Both the position numbers and the translations under genes were made by a program. 33,835 nt of DNA from an archaeon (GTDB lineage Archaea > Micrarchaeota > Micrarchaeia > Anstonellales > Bilamarchaeaceae), in NCBI GenBank assembly GCA_020052735.1, contig JAGVON010000051.1, positions 1 through 33,835 of the forward strand, read 5' to 3'. Below the pieces are notes generated by a model, which saw only the letters and a program-made list of their open reading frames with translations, was not told where the DNA came from and ran no database searches. Below are positions 13,168-20,936 of the stretch, in pieces. The first letter of the stretch is position 1, and the number at the start of each line of letters is the position of its first letter.

Positions 13168-13670
13168 AAATCAACAAGAAAAGCGAAACGAGGATGGAAC
13201 TGAGGGATTACAACTGGACCTTTTTGCTTTTAGGGGGTTTCGGCCTGCTTTTTTTCATTGCAAATGTCCTGCTTTATCTCGCAGGCTATGGAGGGTTATC
13301 ACTTCTGTACCTCGGCTTATCTGCAATAATCGGGCTGGTGAGCCTTTTCTTGTTGGCGGTGGCAAGCAGGCTTGAGGTTAATCTGGATAAGGAAGGGAAT
13401 GAGTTTTCATTTTCGCAAAAGAAGCTGCTTGGCTCATGGGCGAAGAATTATCGGCTGGATGAGATAACTGGGCTGAAGCTGGAGAAAACCAGGTCCGGCT
13501 CCTCAATCTGGAGGGCGCACACCCTCAGATTCTCATTCAAAAAAGGGGCGGAATTGCCCATTACACTTGCATTTATGCGGGATAGCAGAAAGATGGATAC
13601 GCAGATTAAGGCGCAGGCGGAAAAGATAGCGGAATTCTTAGGAATTAAGCTGGAGATTGCCGGTTATTAG
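13164..13670 (+). CDS. Two-TM membrane protein with PH-like cytoplasmic domain
   Basis: 168 residues: a short basic N-terminus, two close membrane helices ('FLLLGGFGLLFFIANVLLYL' and 'LSLLYLGLSAIIGLVSLFLL'), then about 95 residues of strands and a final helix ('QIKAQAEKIAEFLGIKLE'). The strand pattern 'RLEVNLDKEGNEFSFSQK' and 'RLDEITGLKLEKT' resembles bacterial PH-like domains that follow a TM hairpin. An internal ATG (11 codons in) is an alternative start. The gene lies downstream of two palindromic sites and may be regulated with the neighbouring toxin-antitoxin pair. The function is unknown. Confidence 0.65.
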   Translation: MKINKKSETRMELRDYNWTFLLLGGFGLLFFIANVLLYLAGYGGLSLLYLGLSAIIGLVSLFLLAVASRLEVNLDKEGNEFSFSQKKLLGSWAKNYRLDEITGLKLEKTRSGSSIWRAHTLRFSFKKGAELPITLAFMRDSRKMDTQIKAQAEKIAEFLGIKLEIAGY

Positions 13671-13754
13671 TGGTCTTTTGCGTCATCCCGCGTATTTTTA
13701 AACGGTTCCGCACATATATATCCAATAGAGAGAAATCTCGCGCGAAGGCACCCA

Positions 13755-13760
13755 TTTAAA
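13755..13760 (+). promoter_or_regulatory. TATA box of the CBS protein gene
   Basis: TTTAAA centred 26 nt before ATG 13783. A second A/T-rich box (ATTTTTAAAC, about 13695-13704) lies 60 nt further up and may give a longer transcript. Confidence 0.5.
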
Positions 13761-13782
13761 CCTTTGCGGAAGAAACCAACAT

Positions 13783-14208
13783 ATGGGTTCGGAAATCAAA
13801 GTAGGAGACGTAATGTCAAAAAATGTCATCTCCGTGACCAGGGACGCCAGCATCATGGAAGTCGCTAAGCTGATGGAAAAATACAATGTCGGCTCCATAG
13901 TGGTCGCGGACAAGAAAAAGGCCGAAGGGATAATCACCGAACGGGACATCGTTAGAAAGCTCGTCGGTAAGGGAAAGGACGTGTCCGAGGCGAAGGCCTC
14001 GGACGCTATGAGCTCCCCATTGAAAGTGATAACGGCTGAGGCGAGCCTTGAAACCGCCGCAAAGGCGATGAAGGAATACAGGATAAAGAGGCTCCCTGTC
14101 ATAAGCGAAAAGAACGAGCTCGTGGGGCTCGTGAGCGAGGGGGACATCATGAAGGTGTTCCCTGCGGTCGTGGACCTTTTGGAAGAAAGGGCCGCGGCTG
14201 AACGTTGA
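13783..14208 (+). CDS. CBS-domain pair protein
   Basis: A 141-residue protein consisting of two CBS domains (about 8-64 and 73-130) and a short charged tail. Motifs include 'VGDVMSKNVISVTRDASI', 'IITERDIVRKLV', 'ASDAMSSPLKVITAEASL' and 'LVGLVSEGDIMK'. Stand-alone CBS pairs bind adenine nucleotides or related ligands and act as energy or ligand sensors, often through partners. It heads a same-strand run that continues to DnaG and the tRNA methylthiotransferase, but the 103-nt gap to the next gene suggests it may be separately transcribed. The partner is unknown. Confidence 0.9.
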   Translation: MGSEIKVGDVMSKNVISVTRDASIMEVAKLMEKYNVGSIVVADKKKAEGIITERDIVRKLVGKGKDVSEAKASDAMSSPLKVITAEASLETAAKAMKEYRIKRLPVISEKNELVGLVSEGDIMKVFPAVVDLLEERAAAER

Positions 14209-14217
14209 CATTAACCG

Positions 14218-14276
14218 GCTGCGCATAGGATGGCGGCGGGAGCACAGCAATGACTTGCCCGTCAACAATGCGCAGC
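14218..14276 (+). other. Structured element upstream of the DUF167 gene
   Basis: A perfect 9-bp stem GCTGCGCAT (14218-14226) / ATGCGCAGC (14268-14276) encloses CGGG/CCCG and a terminal hairpin GCAA-TGAC-TTGC. The three stems nest into one 59-nt folded unit in the gap between CBS and DUF167 genes. It could be a leader regulatory RNA, a small RNA, or chance. I do not recognise a known riboswitch. Confidence 0.35.
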
Positions 14277-14311
14277 TTCCTACTAATCTTCGGAACCCGT
14301 GGAGAGAAGAG

Positions 14312-14566
14312 ATGCTGCTGAACGTGAAAGTGGTTCCCAATTCGCGGGAATTCAGGATAGAGAACAAGGGCGGGGAATGGAAGATTTCCCTGACCGAACC
14401 CGCGGACAGGAACAAGGCGAACATGGAACTGATAAAGAAATTGGAACGGGCAACCGGCAGGCGGGTGAGAATCCTGCGCGGGGGCACGGGAAAAAGAAAG
14501 GTGTTGGAAATTGAAGGCGAAGAAACGGAAATCCTTGGATTACTCGAAAATGCATCGGGAGCGTAA
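14312..14566 (+). CDS. DUF167 (UPF0235/YggU) family protein
   Basis: 84 residues with the family pattern: 'LLNVKVVPNSREFRIE' at the start, 'WKISLTEPADRNKANMELIK' in the middle and 'RILRGGTGKRKVLEIEG' towards the end. YggU-type proteins are small, conserved and of unknown biochemical function. ATG 14312 is preceded by GGAG at 14301-14304 with a 7-nt spacer and fits the family N-terminus, whereas the TTG at 14255 would add a non-conserved extension and cut through the structured element. The 3' end overlaps the small Toprim gene. Confidence 0.85.
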   Translation: MLLNVKVVPNSREFRIENKGGEWKISLTEPADRNKANMELIKKLERATGRRVRILRGGTGKRKVLEIEGEETEILGLLENASGA

Positions 14567-14915
14567 GGTGCTCCAGAACCTCATGGAGGACATGGGCGGC
14601 TGCATTGCGATGGTTGAAGGAAAAAAGGATGCCGAAGCGCTCCAGAGGTACGTGGAGAGCGTGATAGAGGTGTCCGGAAGGAACAGGAACGCCTGCGAAA
14701 GGGCCGCAAGGGAAGGGGCGAAGGAAATCGCGGTGCTCACCAACCTGGACGACAGGGGGAACGAGCTGGCTGAAGAGCTTAGCGGCGAGCTGCGCTCATG
14801 CGGCATAAAGCCGAACACATTCCTGCGGAGGAAAATAGGGAGGGTGCTCGGGATTTCGCAGATGGAGAACTTTGAGAGGAAGTTCAAGCAGAGATTGAAT
14901 GAGACAAAACCTTAG
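14550..14915 (+). CDS. Small Toprim-domain protein (UPF0292-like)
   Basis: About 121 residues forming one Toprim domain, the metal-binding fold of DnaG primases, topoisomerases and RNase M5. The first motif is 'CIAMVEGKKDAEAL' (catalytic Glu), and the second acidic motif is 'VLTNLDDRGNEL', slightly degenerate compared with the usual DxD ('LDDRG'). The C-terminal part 'FLRRKIGRVLGISQMENFERK' is typical of the archaeal small primase-like group. The start is uncertain: ATG 14550 overlaps the DUF167 gene by 17 nt, and an upstream TTG at 14511 would add 13 residues. It sits directly before DnaG, so a nucleic-acid role is plausible but unproven. Confidence 0.8.
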   Translation: MHRERKVLQNLMEDMGGCIAMVEGKKDAEALQRYVESVIEVSGRNRNACERAAREGAKEIAVLTNLDDRGNELAEELSGELRSCGIKPNTFLRRKIGRVLGISQMENFERKFKQRLNETKP

Positions 14916-14935
14916 ATGAAAACTAGGTGAGACAT

Positions 14936-16483
14936 ATGGCAAAAACATACATTGACACGGTAAAATACCTGATATATGCTGACGTTGAAGTGGATGGGAT
15001 GGTGGACAAGCCCGACGTGGTCGGCGCAATCTTCGGGCAGACGGAAGGCCTGCTCGGAGAAGAATTGGACCTCAGGGACCTCCAGAAGAACGGCAGGATA
15101 GGAAGGATAGAAGTGGACATGCACAGCCGGAGCGGCAGGACGCAGGGGCAGATTAAGGTGCCCAGCTCCCTTGACATGGTGGAGACCTGCATCATAGCGG
15201 CCGCGGTTGAGACCGTGGAGCGCGTGGGCCCGTGCGAGGCGCGGATAAAGATAAGCAAGGTTGAGGACACCAGGAGCATAAAGAGGGAGCGGCTCGTGGA
15301 GAGGTCCAAGGCGATACTCAGGACCCTCGTGCACACCGAAATCCCGGAGAGCCAGGAGATAACCGACATGGTCAGGGAAGAGGTGAAGGCGGGCGAGATA
15401 CACGAATGGGGGCCGGAGAAGCTATCCGCTGGCCCGCACATAGAGAAGTACGAGGCGATAATCATAGTGGAGGGGAGGGCGGATGTGATAAACCTCCTCA
15501 AGAAGGACCTCCCGAACGTGATTGCGATAGGGGGGGCGAAGGTGCCCCAGAGCCTGCTGAAGCTCTCCCGAGAGAGGGAGGCGACCGCATTCCTGGACGG
15601 GGACCGCGGCGGGGACATAATCCTCCGCGAACTCGTGAACGGCGGCGTGGATCTGGACTTCGTGGCGAGGGCGCCCACAGGGAAAGAGGTTGAGGAGCTC
15701 ACGCGCAAGGAAGTGATGAAGTGCCTCAAGACAAAGGTTCCGTTTGAGCAGGAGAAGGAGGCGACGCGCGCAATCGTGAGGGACAAAATAACCCCTTACC
15801 AGTCGCGTGAGGACCGGACGAAAATCGCTATGAGGAAGGCGGAGATGGACGCGCAGTATGCGCGCGAGAGGTCCTCGCCGACCATACGCGAAGTGGCGAG
15901 GGAGGTGGAGTCCGGGAGGCAGGAGCCGGCCGCATTTGAGAAGAGGGTGGAAGACGCGCCCGCGCTCGGCGAGATAAGGGGCATGGGGAGCGACCAGCCG
16001 GAGCCGAGGGAGGTTCAGGAGAATGCTCCGAAGCAATCTGCACCCCCGTCCAGCGGGTTCATAGGCAGGCACACGCCCGGCCCGCAGCAGGGCTATGGCA
16101 GCCCGCGCCCGGCATATAACGCACCGCAGCCGGCATCCGGCGGAACGCACAGGGAACCGGAAACCGGGGAGTCCGGGCCGGCACCTTCAAGCAAGGCAAT
16201 CAACAGGGAGGACCTGATTGAGGAGCTGAGGGGGCTGAAGGGCACGATGAAGGCGCGGCTTTATGCGGAGGACTATTCCCTTATGAAGGAGCTCCCTGTG
16301 CGCGAAGTGATAAAGAGCATAGAGGAGGCGTCCAGCATCCACGCCATTGTCTTTGACGGCATAATAACGCAGCGGCTCGTGGACCTCGCGCAGAGCAAGG
16401 GCGCGAAGGTGCTGGTGGGCGAACGGCTCGGCAACGTCAACAAGAGGCCCGAGGGCATTGAGCTGATTACGAGGGGCAAGTGA
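14936..16483 (+). CDS. dnaG: Archaeal DnaG primase
   Basis: 515 residues. The N-terminal domain (1-165, 'AKTYIDTVKYLIYADVEVDG') is the archaea-specific part. The Toprim domain (about 170-250) has 'IIIVEGRADVINLL' (catalytic E179) and 'FLDGDRGGD' (D221-D227). A charged, Pro-rich linker (about 330-425) leads to a conserved C-terminal domain ('DYSLMKELPVREVIK', 'IVFDGIITQRLVDLA'). The protein can make short RNA primers and is also a stable exosome subunit in archaea, where it helps recognise poly(A). ATG 14936 has GGTGA 5 nt upstream. The methylthiotransferase gene follows after 7 nt, so the two are co-transcribed. Confidence 0.95.
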   Translation: MAKTYIDTVKYLIYADVEVDGMVDKPDVVGAIFGQTEGLLGEELDLRDLQKNGRIGRIEVDMHSRSGRTQGQIKVPSSLDMVETCIIAAAVETVERVGPCEARIKISKVEDTRSIKRERLVERSKAILRTLVHTEIPESQEITDMVREEVKAGEIHEWGPEKLSAGPHIEKYEAIIIVEGRADVINLLKKDLPNVIAIGGAKVPQSLLKLSREREATAFLDGDRGGDIILRELVNGGVDLDFVARAPTGKEVEELTRKEVMKCLKTKVPFEQEKEATRAIVRDKITPYQSREDRTKIAMRKAEMDAQYARERSSPTIREVAREVESGRQEPAAFEKRVEDAPALGEIRGMGSDQPEPREVQENAPKQSAPPSSGFIGRHTPGPQQGYGSPRPAYNAPQPASGGTHREPETGESGPAPSSKAINREDLIEELRGLKGTMKARLYAEDYSLMKELPVREVIKSIEEASSIHAIVFDGIITQRLVDLAQSKGAKVLVGERLGNVNKRPEGIELITRGK

Positions 16484-16490
16484 AGCGGCC

Positions 16491-17789
16491 ATGAAAGTTT
16501 ACCTGGAAACTTACGGATGCACCCTCAACCAGGCGGATTCCGACATAATGGGGGGCATCCTAAGGCATGCCGGCTTTAAGGTGGTGAAGAAAGCCGGGGA
16601 TGCGGATGTTGCCGTGCTCAACACGTGCACGGTGAAGGGCAGGACCGAGAACAGGATTATTTCTCGGATAGAGAAGCTGCACTGGGAGAAGAAAAGGATT
16701 GTTGTGGCCGGGTGCCTCTCCATTAACAGGAAGAGGGTGAGGGACGCCTGCCCGGGGGCCGTGCTAGTGCATCCGGGGGCCGTTTCTTTCATTGCCGAGG
16801 CGGTGAGGTGCGCCGCTGATGGGAAGGCGGGCGAATTCAGGGAGAACGCGGCAAAGGAGGGTTTGCCGCGCGTATTCACGAAGCCCATACTGCGCGTTCC
16901 CATACAGGAAGGGTGCGTGGGCAACTGCCATTTCTGCCAAACCAAGCTGGCGAGGCCTTACCTTATGAGCTATAGCCCGGGATGGATAAGGAGCTGGGTT
17001 GAGGAGGGGGTGAGGAAGGGCGCGAAGGAGGTGCAGCTCACGGGGATGGATTCCGGGGCTTATGGAATGGACATGGGCACGGATCTGGTTTCGCTCCTTA
17101 AGGAAGTGGCAGAGATGGAGGGCGAATTCAGGGTGCGCCTCGGGATGATTAACCCCGGGCATGCGAAGAAGATGCTTTCCGGGCTGCTGGATACATTTGA
17201 AGATAAGAAATTCTACAAATTCTTCCACCTTCCGGTGCAGACCGGAAGCGAGAAGGTGAGGGAGGAAATGAACCGGGCGCACTCGGTCGCGGATTTCAGG
17301 AAGGTTGTGCGGGGGATAGGGGAAAGGTTCCCGGATGCGTGCATTTCCACGGACATCATAGTGGGATATCCCACGGAAACGGAAGAGGATTTTGCGAAGA
17401 CGATGGAGCTTGTGCAGGAAATCAGGCCGGACATTGTGAATGTATCCAAATTCGCCTCGCGGAGGGGTACGAAGGCGGCGGAGCTGGGGGAAATCCCCAC
17501 GGACGAGGTTAAGAGGCGGAGCACGGAGCTTTCGGCGCTGGTGCGCAGGATTGGGGCGGAGAAGAACAGGGAATATGGGGGAAGAGGGGTGGAAGTTCTG
17601 GTTTTGGAGAAGGGGAAGGCTGGAAAGGGGGAATACGGAACTGGGAAAGGGGGGCGGGGCGAGAACTGGAAGGGAAGAACAAACAATTACAAGCAGGTGT
17701 GCATCCTGGGAAAAGCGAAAATAGGGGAAAGGATGCGCGCAAGGATAACCGGCTCAAACCACGGCTCTTTGTTCGGGAAAAGGATATAG
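16491..17789 (+). CDS. tRNA t6A37 methylthiotransferase (CDKAL1/MtaB-like)
   Basis: A 432-residue radical-SAM methylthiotransferase, which converts t6A to ms2t6A at position 37 of ANN-decoding tRNAs. The N-terminal UPF0004 domain carries the auxiliary cluster cysteines C10 (YGCTLNQADSD), C46 (NTCTVK) and C75 (AGCLS). The radical-SAM motif is 'EGCVGNCHFCQ' (C142, C146, C149). The C-terminal TRAM domain contains 'RTNNYKQV' and ends 'ITGSNHGSLFG'. A Gly/Lys-rich insert (about residues 369-390, coded by purine repeats with AACTGG units) interrupts the TRAM domain. The gene starts 7 nt after dnaG. Confidence 0.93.
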   Translation: MKVYLETYGCTLNQADSDIMGGILRHAGFKVVKKAGDADVAVLNTCTVKGRTENRIISRIEKLHWEKKRIVVAGCLSINRKRVRDACPGAVLVHPGAVSFIAEAVRCAADGKAGEFRENAAKEGLPRVFTKPILRVPIQEGCVGNCHFCQTKLARPYLMSYSPGWIRSWVEEGVRKGAKEVQLTGMDSGAYGMDMGTDLVSLLKEVAEMEGEFRVRLGMINPGHAKKMLSGLLDTFEDKKFYKFFHLPVQTGSEKVREEMNRAHSVADFRKVVRGIGERFPDACISTDIIVGYPTETEEDFAKTMELVQEIRPDIVNVSKFASRRGTKAAELGEIPTDEVKRRSTELSALVRRIGAEKNREYGGRGVEVLVLEKGKAGKGEYGTGKGGRGENWKGRTNNYKQVCILGKAKIGERMRARITGSNHGSLFGKRI

Positions 17790-17854
17790 AAGAATTACTG
17801 GATGCCGGCCGCCGTGTGCGCCATGCAAACGGGAGACTGGAAACTGGATGGCGG

Positions 17855-18355
17855 CTACTGCCTCGGCTGCTCATACACGATGATGTCAAAGTAGCCCAGC
17901 GAGGTTTTTCCGTCCTCCTTCATGTAGGATACGGCCCTGCGCATCCGGTATGCGCTCTGGGAATCTATTTCATCCTCGGGCGTACCCCAGGTGCAGACGC
18001 GCGTTACGCCGCCCCTGTTGTTCACCTCGTCAAAATAGACGGACACCAGGTAGCCGGAGCCGAACGCATCCGCAGGGCCGGCGCCATCAAGCCCATCAAG
18101 CAGCAGGCTGCAATCATCATCAACCAGCGAATAGTTTACGTGCGCATCCCTCCAGCCGGCGGTAATCCCGGGGGGCACGGGGGTGAGCATGGTTTCGGAT
18201 ATGCGGAACGCCTCCCTCGCGAGCATGTCGTGCGCCTGGTCAAAGGAGCCGTTTATGCCGTTCCAATAGGAGAAAAGGGCTATGGCGGTGAGTATGAAGA
18301 TGGTGCCCCCGACAATCGCATCAAAGCTGAAATACTGCCCTTTGAGGAAGCTCAT
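17855..18355 (-). CDS. Type IV pilin-like secreted protein
   Basis: 166 residues. The N-terminus MSFLKGQYFSFDAIVGGTIF is a class III-like signal: a short basic leader (KGQ) followed by an uninterrupted hydrophobic helix with an acidic residue five positions after the cut site (Phe-Asp instead of the usual Glu). The remaining 130 residues are extracytoplasmic and contain a Cys pair (DDDCSLLL, TRVCTWG). It is the last gene of a five-gene operon and its ATG overlaps the upstream stop (ATGA). It is probably a minor pilin or pseudopilin subunit. The Glu-to-Asp change is unusual. Confidence 0.7.
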   Translation of the reverse strand: MSFLKGQYFSFDAIVGGTIFILTAIALFSYWNGINGSFDQAHDMLAREAFRISETMLTPVPPGITAGWRDAHVNYSLVDDDCSLLLDGLDGAGPADAFGSGYLVSVYFDEVNNRGGVTRVCTWGTPEDEIDSQSAYRMRRAVSYMKEDGKTSLGYFDIIVYEQPRQ

Positions 18356-18861
18356 TCTTCAACCACCCCGCAATCCACCCTTATGGTTGGAGTGCTTTCA
18401 TCAACCATGTTCGTGAACAGGAGATGGCCTCCGGCCTCCCCCACGTCTATGCTGACCGAGCCGCCTGGGGAGGGCTTGAAGCAGCCCCCGCTGCCCTGCT
18501 CATATTTTGCATATGGAATGGTATATAAGTAGGCGAACTCCGAGGTGGTGCCGTTCCACACCGTCTTTACGGTGGAGACGCCAGTATCCCCGTTCGTCTG
18601 GAAAATGAGGCTGTACGGCTTCCCGTCAACGTTCTGCGGGAAATAAAGGTCGTAGGTGAAGCCCTCCCCGCCCCGGTATGCAACAATCGCGGCGTACTGG
18701 AACTTGTACCCGAACTCGCGGAACATCTGGGATTCGCGGAGGGAAACCTCGCCCCTCTGCGTGAAGTATGTGAGCGTGTATGCCATGACTGCGATGAGCA
18801 GGAATACGCCTGCGTACACGAGGAACTCAAGCGCGACTTGCCCTTTACTGCTTCCCTTCAT
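18352..18861 (-). CDS. Class III signal peptide pilin-like protein
   Basis: 169 residues beginning MKGSSKGQVALEFLVYAGVF, a textbook archaeal class III signal (KGQ followed by xxxE, then a hydrophobic helix), cleaved before Gln by an EppA/PibD-type peptidase. The mature domain is a mostly beta, 130-residue extracellular part with a Cys pair (GGCFKPSPGG, RVDCGVVEE). ATG 18861 is preceded by GAGGT and fits the signal better than the in-frame TTG at 18867. It overlaps genes on both sides, showing translational coupling. Probably a pilin-type structural subunit. Confidence 0.82.
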   Translation of the reverse strand: MKGSSKGQVALEFLVYAGVFLLIAVMAYTLTYFTQRGEVSLRESQMFREFGYKFQYAAIVAYRGGEGFTYDLYFPQNVDGKPYSLIFQTNGDTGVSTVKTVWNGTTSEFAYLYTIPYAKYEQGSGGCFKPSPGGSVSIDVGEAGGHLLFTNMVDESTPTIRVDCGVVEE

Positions 18862-19303
18862 AATCAAACCTCACTACGCCCCCGTCGTTGTAGAAGCGGA
18901 TGGCCATGAGCCCCCTCTTGTCCGTAATCTTCTCATCCTGGTCGTCATCCGCGAGCTTGCCGAAATACGGATAGGTGACCTGCGTCTGCGCGCCGCCGGA
19001 CCGCAGGGTGAGCACGACTTCGTTGCCCGTGAAAGAAATCTCCTCCAGGCTGGACGGGAGATTTACAACAGCGACCTTGGAGGAGCCCTGCCCCTCAACC
19101 CAGACCTCGTTTATGGAATCCGACATGACACGCGCGGACGCGCTCGCCTGCACGCTGGCGAGGTCCTCAAAGCGCACCTGCGCCCCCACAAGGAGCAATA
19201 TGAGTATGGGCACGAGCAGCAGCATCACTAGCCCTACGGTTGCGAGCATCTCCACAGATGCCTGCCCTTTCAGGAATCTATTCTTCGCATGCTGCCCTTC
19301 CAT
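18845..19303 (-). CDS. Class III signal peptide pilin-like protein
   Basis: 152 residues with 'NRFLKGQASVEMLATVGLVM' near the start, again KGQ, then a Glu four residues on, then a long hydrophobic helix (LLLVPILILLLVGAQV). The rest is a small beta-rich external domain (about 100 residues). A GGGTG sits 5 nt before ATG 19303, inside the end of the upstream gene. The gene overlaps both neighbours. It is probably processed by the same prepilin peptidase as its neighbours and assembled with them. Confidence 0.82.
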   Translation of the reverse strand: MEGQHAKNRFLKGQASVEMLATVGLVMLLLVPILILLLVGAQVRFEDLASVQASASARVMSDSINEVWVEGQGSSKVAVVNLPSSLEEISFTGNEVVLTLRSGGAQTQVTYPYFGKLADDDQDEKITDKRGLMAIRFYNDGGVVRFDYEGKQ

Positions 19304-20936
19304 CGTTGCACCCTATGTTATCTTCGTCGTCGCTGTCCGTGACGCCGAGGTAATATTCCATCGCTTCGTCCGAGAGGGCGAAATGGCCCAGGTCGGAATT
19401 GGGGTTGCCGCACATCTGCGGGTCCTTGCATCCGGGCATGCCCCTTATCTTCTCCCCGGAAACATCATTGAAGAAATCCGTGTCCACGCGGCTGAGCCCG
19501 TCCAGCCCGGGGTTGTAGATGCCGCCCGCGTATTTCCCTATGAGGAATGTCTCTATCCCGTTCGCGCTGCTGTATTTGTATCCGTCCTTGAACATCCGCT
19601 GGAGGAAGGACGGCGCGGCCGGATTAACCATGTAATAGGAGCACCTGGCGAAGTCGCGGAGATTCTCCATGTCAAAGACCTCCACGTTGTCCCGCTTGTT
19701 GTCCGGGTCGTTGAGCACGTCCTCCGCGGAGTATTGGGCGATGAAGAGCATGCGCACTTCGTTGGGGGGGGCGCCGGGCTCGTGGTACCTGTACTTCCCG
19801 AGCATCTCATCATAGGCCTCATCTTCAAAATCTTCATATACCATGAATGGATGGGTTGTGTAGTCCGAGCCTCCCTCGTCTATGGACTCATCGCAGCCGC
19901 CTCCAGCCCGGGTTTCGCGCTGGACGGGGTTCAGGGTGTTGGACTCGTCCCCGCAGCTCCCGGGGTCTTCAGGCGCATCCAATAGGATGTAAGCCCCGAA
20001 GTTCTCCCAGCTGTCCACAAATTTTATGTCGGTATAATTGCCAACGAGTATCGTGCGCGGCGCATCCAGGGACGAAACACCGTCCGCGTCCTCCGTGAAT
20101 ACGGCGGGGCCGTAGAACCAGCCCTGCCCTTCGGAGCCGGTGCCTATGTTGTCCGGGTAAAGCTCCTCATGCACCTCGGCATAGAACTCGTGCAGCTCCT
20201 CTGGGGACATCTCCTCGTAGCCGCCAATTTCGGCCACGGGCGGATAAAGATAAACCCCTTTGTAGATGGTGAGGTTCTCCCTGCTTGCTGTGCCCCTCAG
20301 GCCCAGGCTCTCCCTCGCCACGAGCGGGTCCACCATCCCTTCCGCATCCACAATCCTGTTGAACTGGTATGTGCGGACTATCGCGGTGTCGGTCTGCAGG
20401 TCCTTCACATGCAGCTCAAGAGTGGCGTTGAAGGCGAAGCGGAGCGGGTGCCCCGTCTCGTTGAACGAAAGGTTGGAGAGCTCAAAGGACTGGACCTCAA
20501 AGCCCTGCGTTGCCATGGAATTGTTGAGCTGGTTGAGGAAGCCCTTGAAGCAATAGGTGCGGGATTCCTCCTCCGTGTATGCGAGCGGGAAGCCGTCCTC
20601 GTAATCCACTGGAAGCGAGGTGCAGTTCGCGATGAGGGAAAGGTACGCGGAGCGTATGTGCGAGAACTGGTCCGGGGATTCGCCCGCCTTCATGGGGAAG
20701 CGGATGGAATTGTTTGAGAGCCGGTAAAGGGAATAATGGGAGATTATGTCCGCATACCTGCCCATCCTTTCGGCGCTCACCTGGTCGGTGAGGGTGTTCA
20801 GCGTGGAGGCGCGGAACGCATCAGAATAAGTGAGCTCCGAGGCCTCTATGGCGCGCACCCACATGGTCGTGGACACGAGTATGTATGATAGGAGGATGAA
20901 GGAAATGAGCACGAAGAAGAATCCCTTTCTGCTCAT
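19278..20936 (-). CDS. Large secreted protein of the pilin-like operon
   Basis: 552 residues: a single N-terminal membrane helix (KGFFFVLISFILLSYILVST) after a two-residue-plus-Arg-Lys leader, then a helix 'DAFRASTLNTLTDQVSAERM' and about 480 extracellular residues with scattered Cys (NCTS, TYCFKG, PGSCGDE, GGCDES) and very acidic loops ('DSDDEDN'). N-linked sequons are frequent (NNS, NCT, NLS, NAT). The start ATG overlaps the upstream stop (ATGA). It resembles a minor pilin with a large head, an adhesin or tip protein, more than a typical pilin. I do not recognise a specific domain. Confidence 0.7.
   Translation of the reverse strand: MSRKGFFFVLISFILLSYILVSTTMWVRAIEASELTYSDAFRASTLNTLTDQVSAERMGRYADIISHYSLYRLSNNSIRFPMKAGESPDQFSHIRSAYLSLIANCTSLPVDYEDGFPLAYTEEESRTYCFKGFLNQLNNSMATQGFEVQSFELSNLSFNETGHPLRFAFNATLELHVKDLQTDTAIVRTYQFNRIVDAEGMVDPLVARESLGLRGTASRENLTIYKGVYLYPPVAEIGGYEEMSPEELHEFYAEVHEELYPDNIGTGSEGQGWFYGPAVFTEDADGVSSLDAPRTILVGNYTDIKFVDSWENFGAYILLDAPEDPGSCGDESNTLNPVQRETRAGGGCDESIDEGGSDYTTHPFMVYEDFEDEAYDEMLGKYRYHEPGAPPNEVRMLFIAQYSAEDVLNDPDNKRDNVEVFDMENLRDFARCSYYMVNPAAPSFLQRMFKDGYKYSSANGIETFLIGKYAGGIYNPGLDGLSRVDTDFFNDVSGEKIRGMPGCKDPQMCGNPNSDLGHFALSDEAMEYYLGVTDSDDEDNIGCNDGRAACEE

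Noticed and set aside
13671-13782. A small RNA between the two A/T boxes upstream of the CBS gene.
   Set aside because: Only a 4-bp hairpin (GAGA-GAAA-TCTC) is present and no box motifs; two tandem promoters explain the region more simply.
15406-15693. Overlapping plus-strand frame inside dnaG rich in Gly, Arg and Glu.
   Set aside because: Composition is typical of a shadow frame in G/C-rich coding DNA, with no start signal and no motif.
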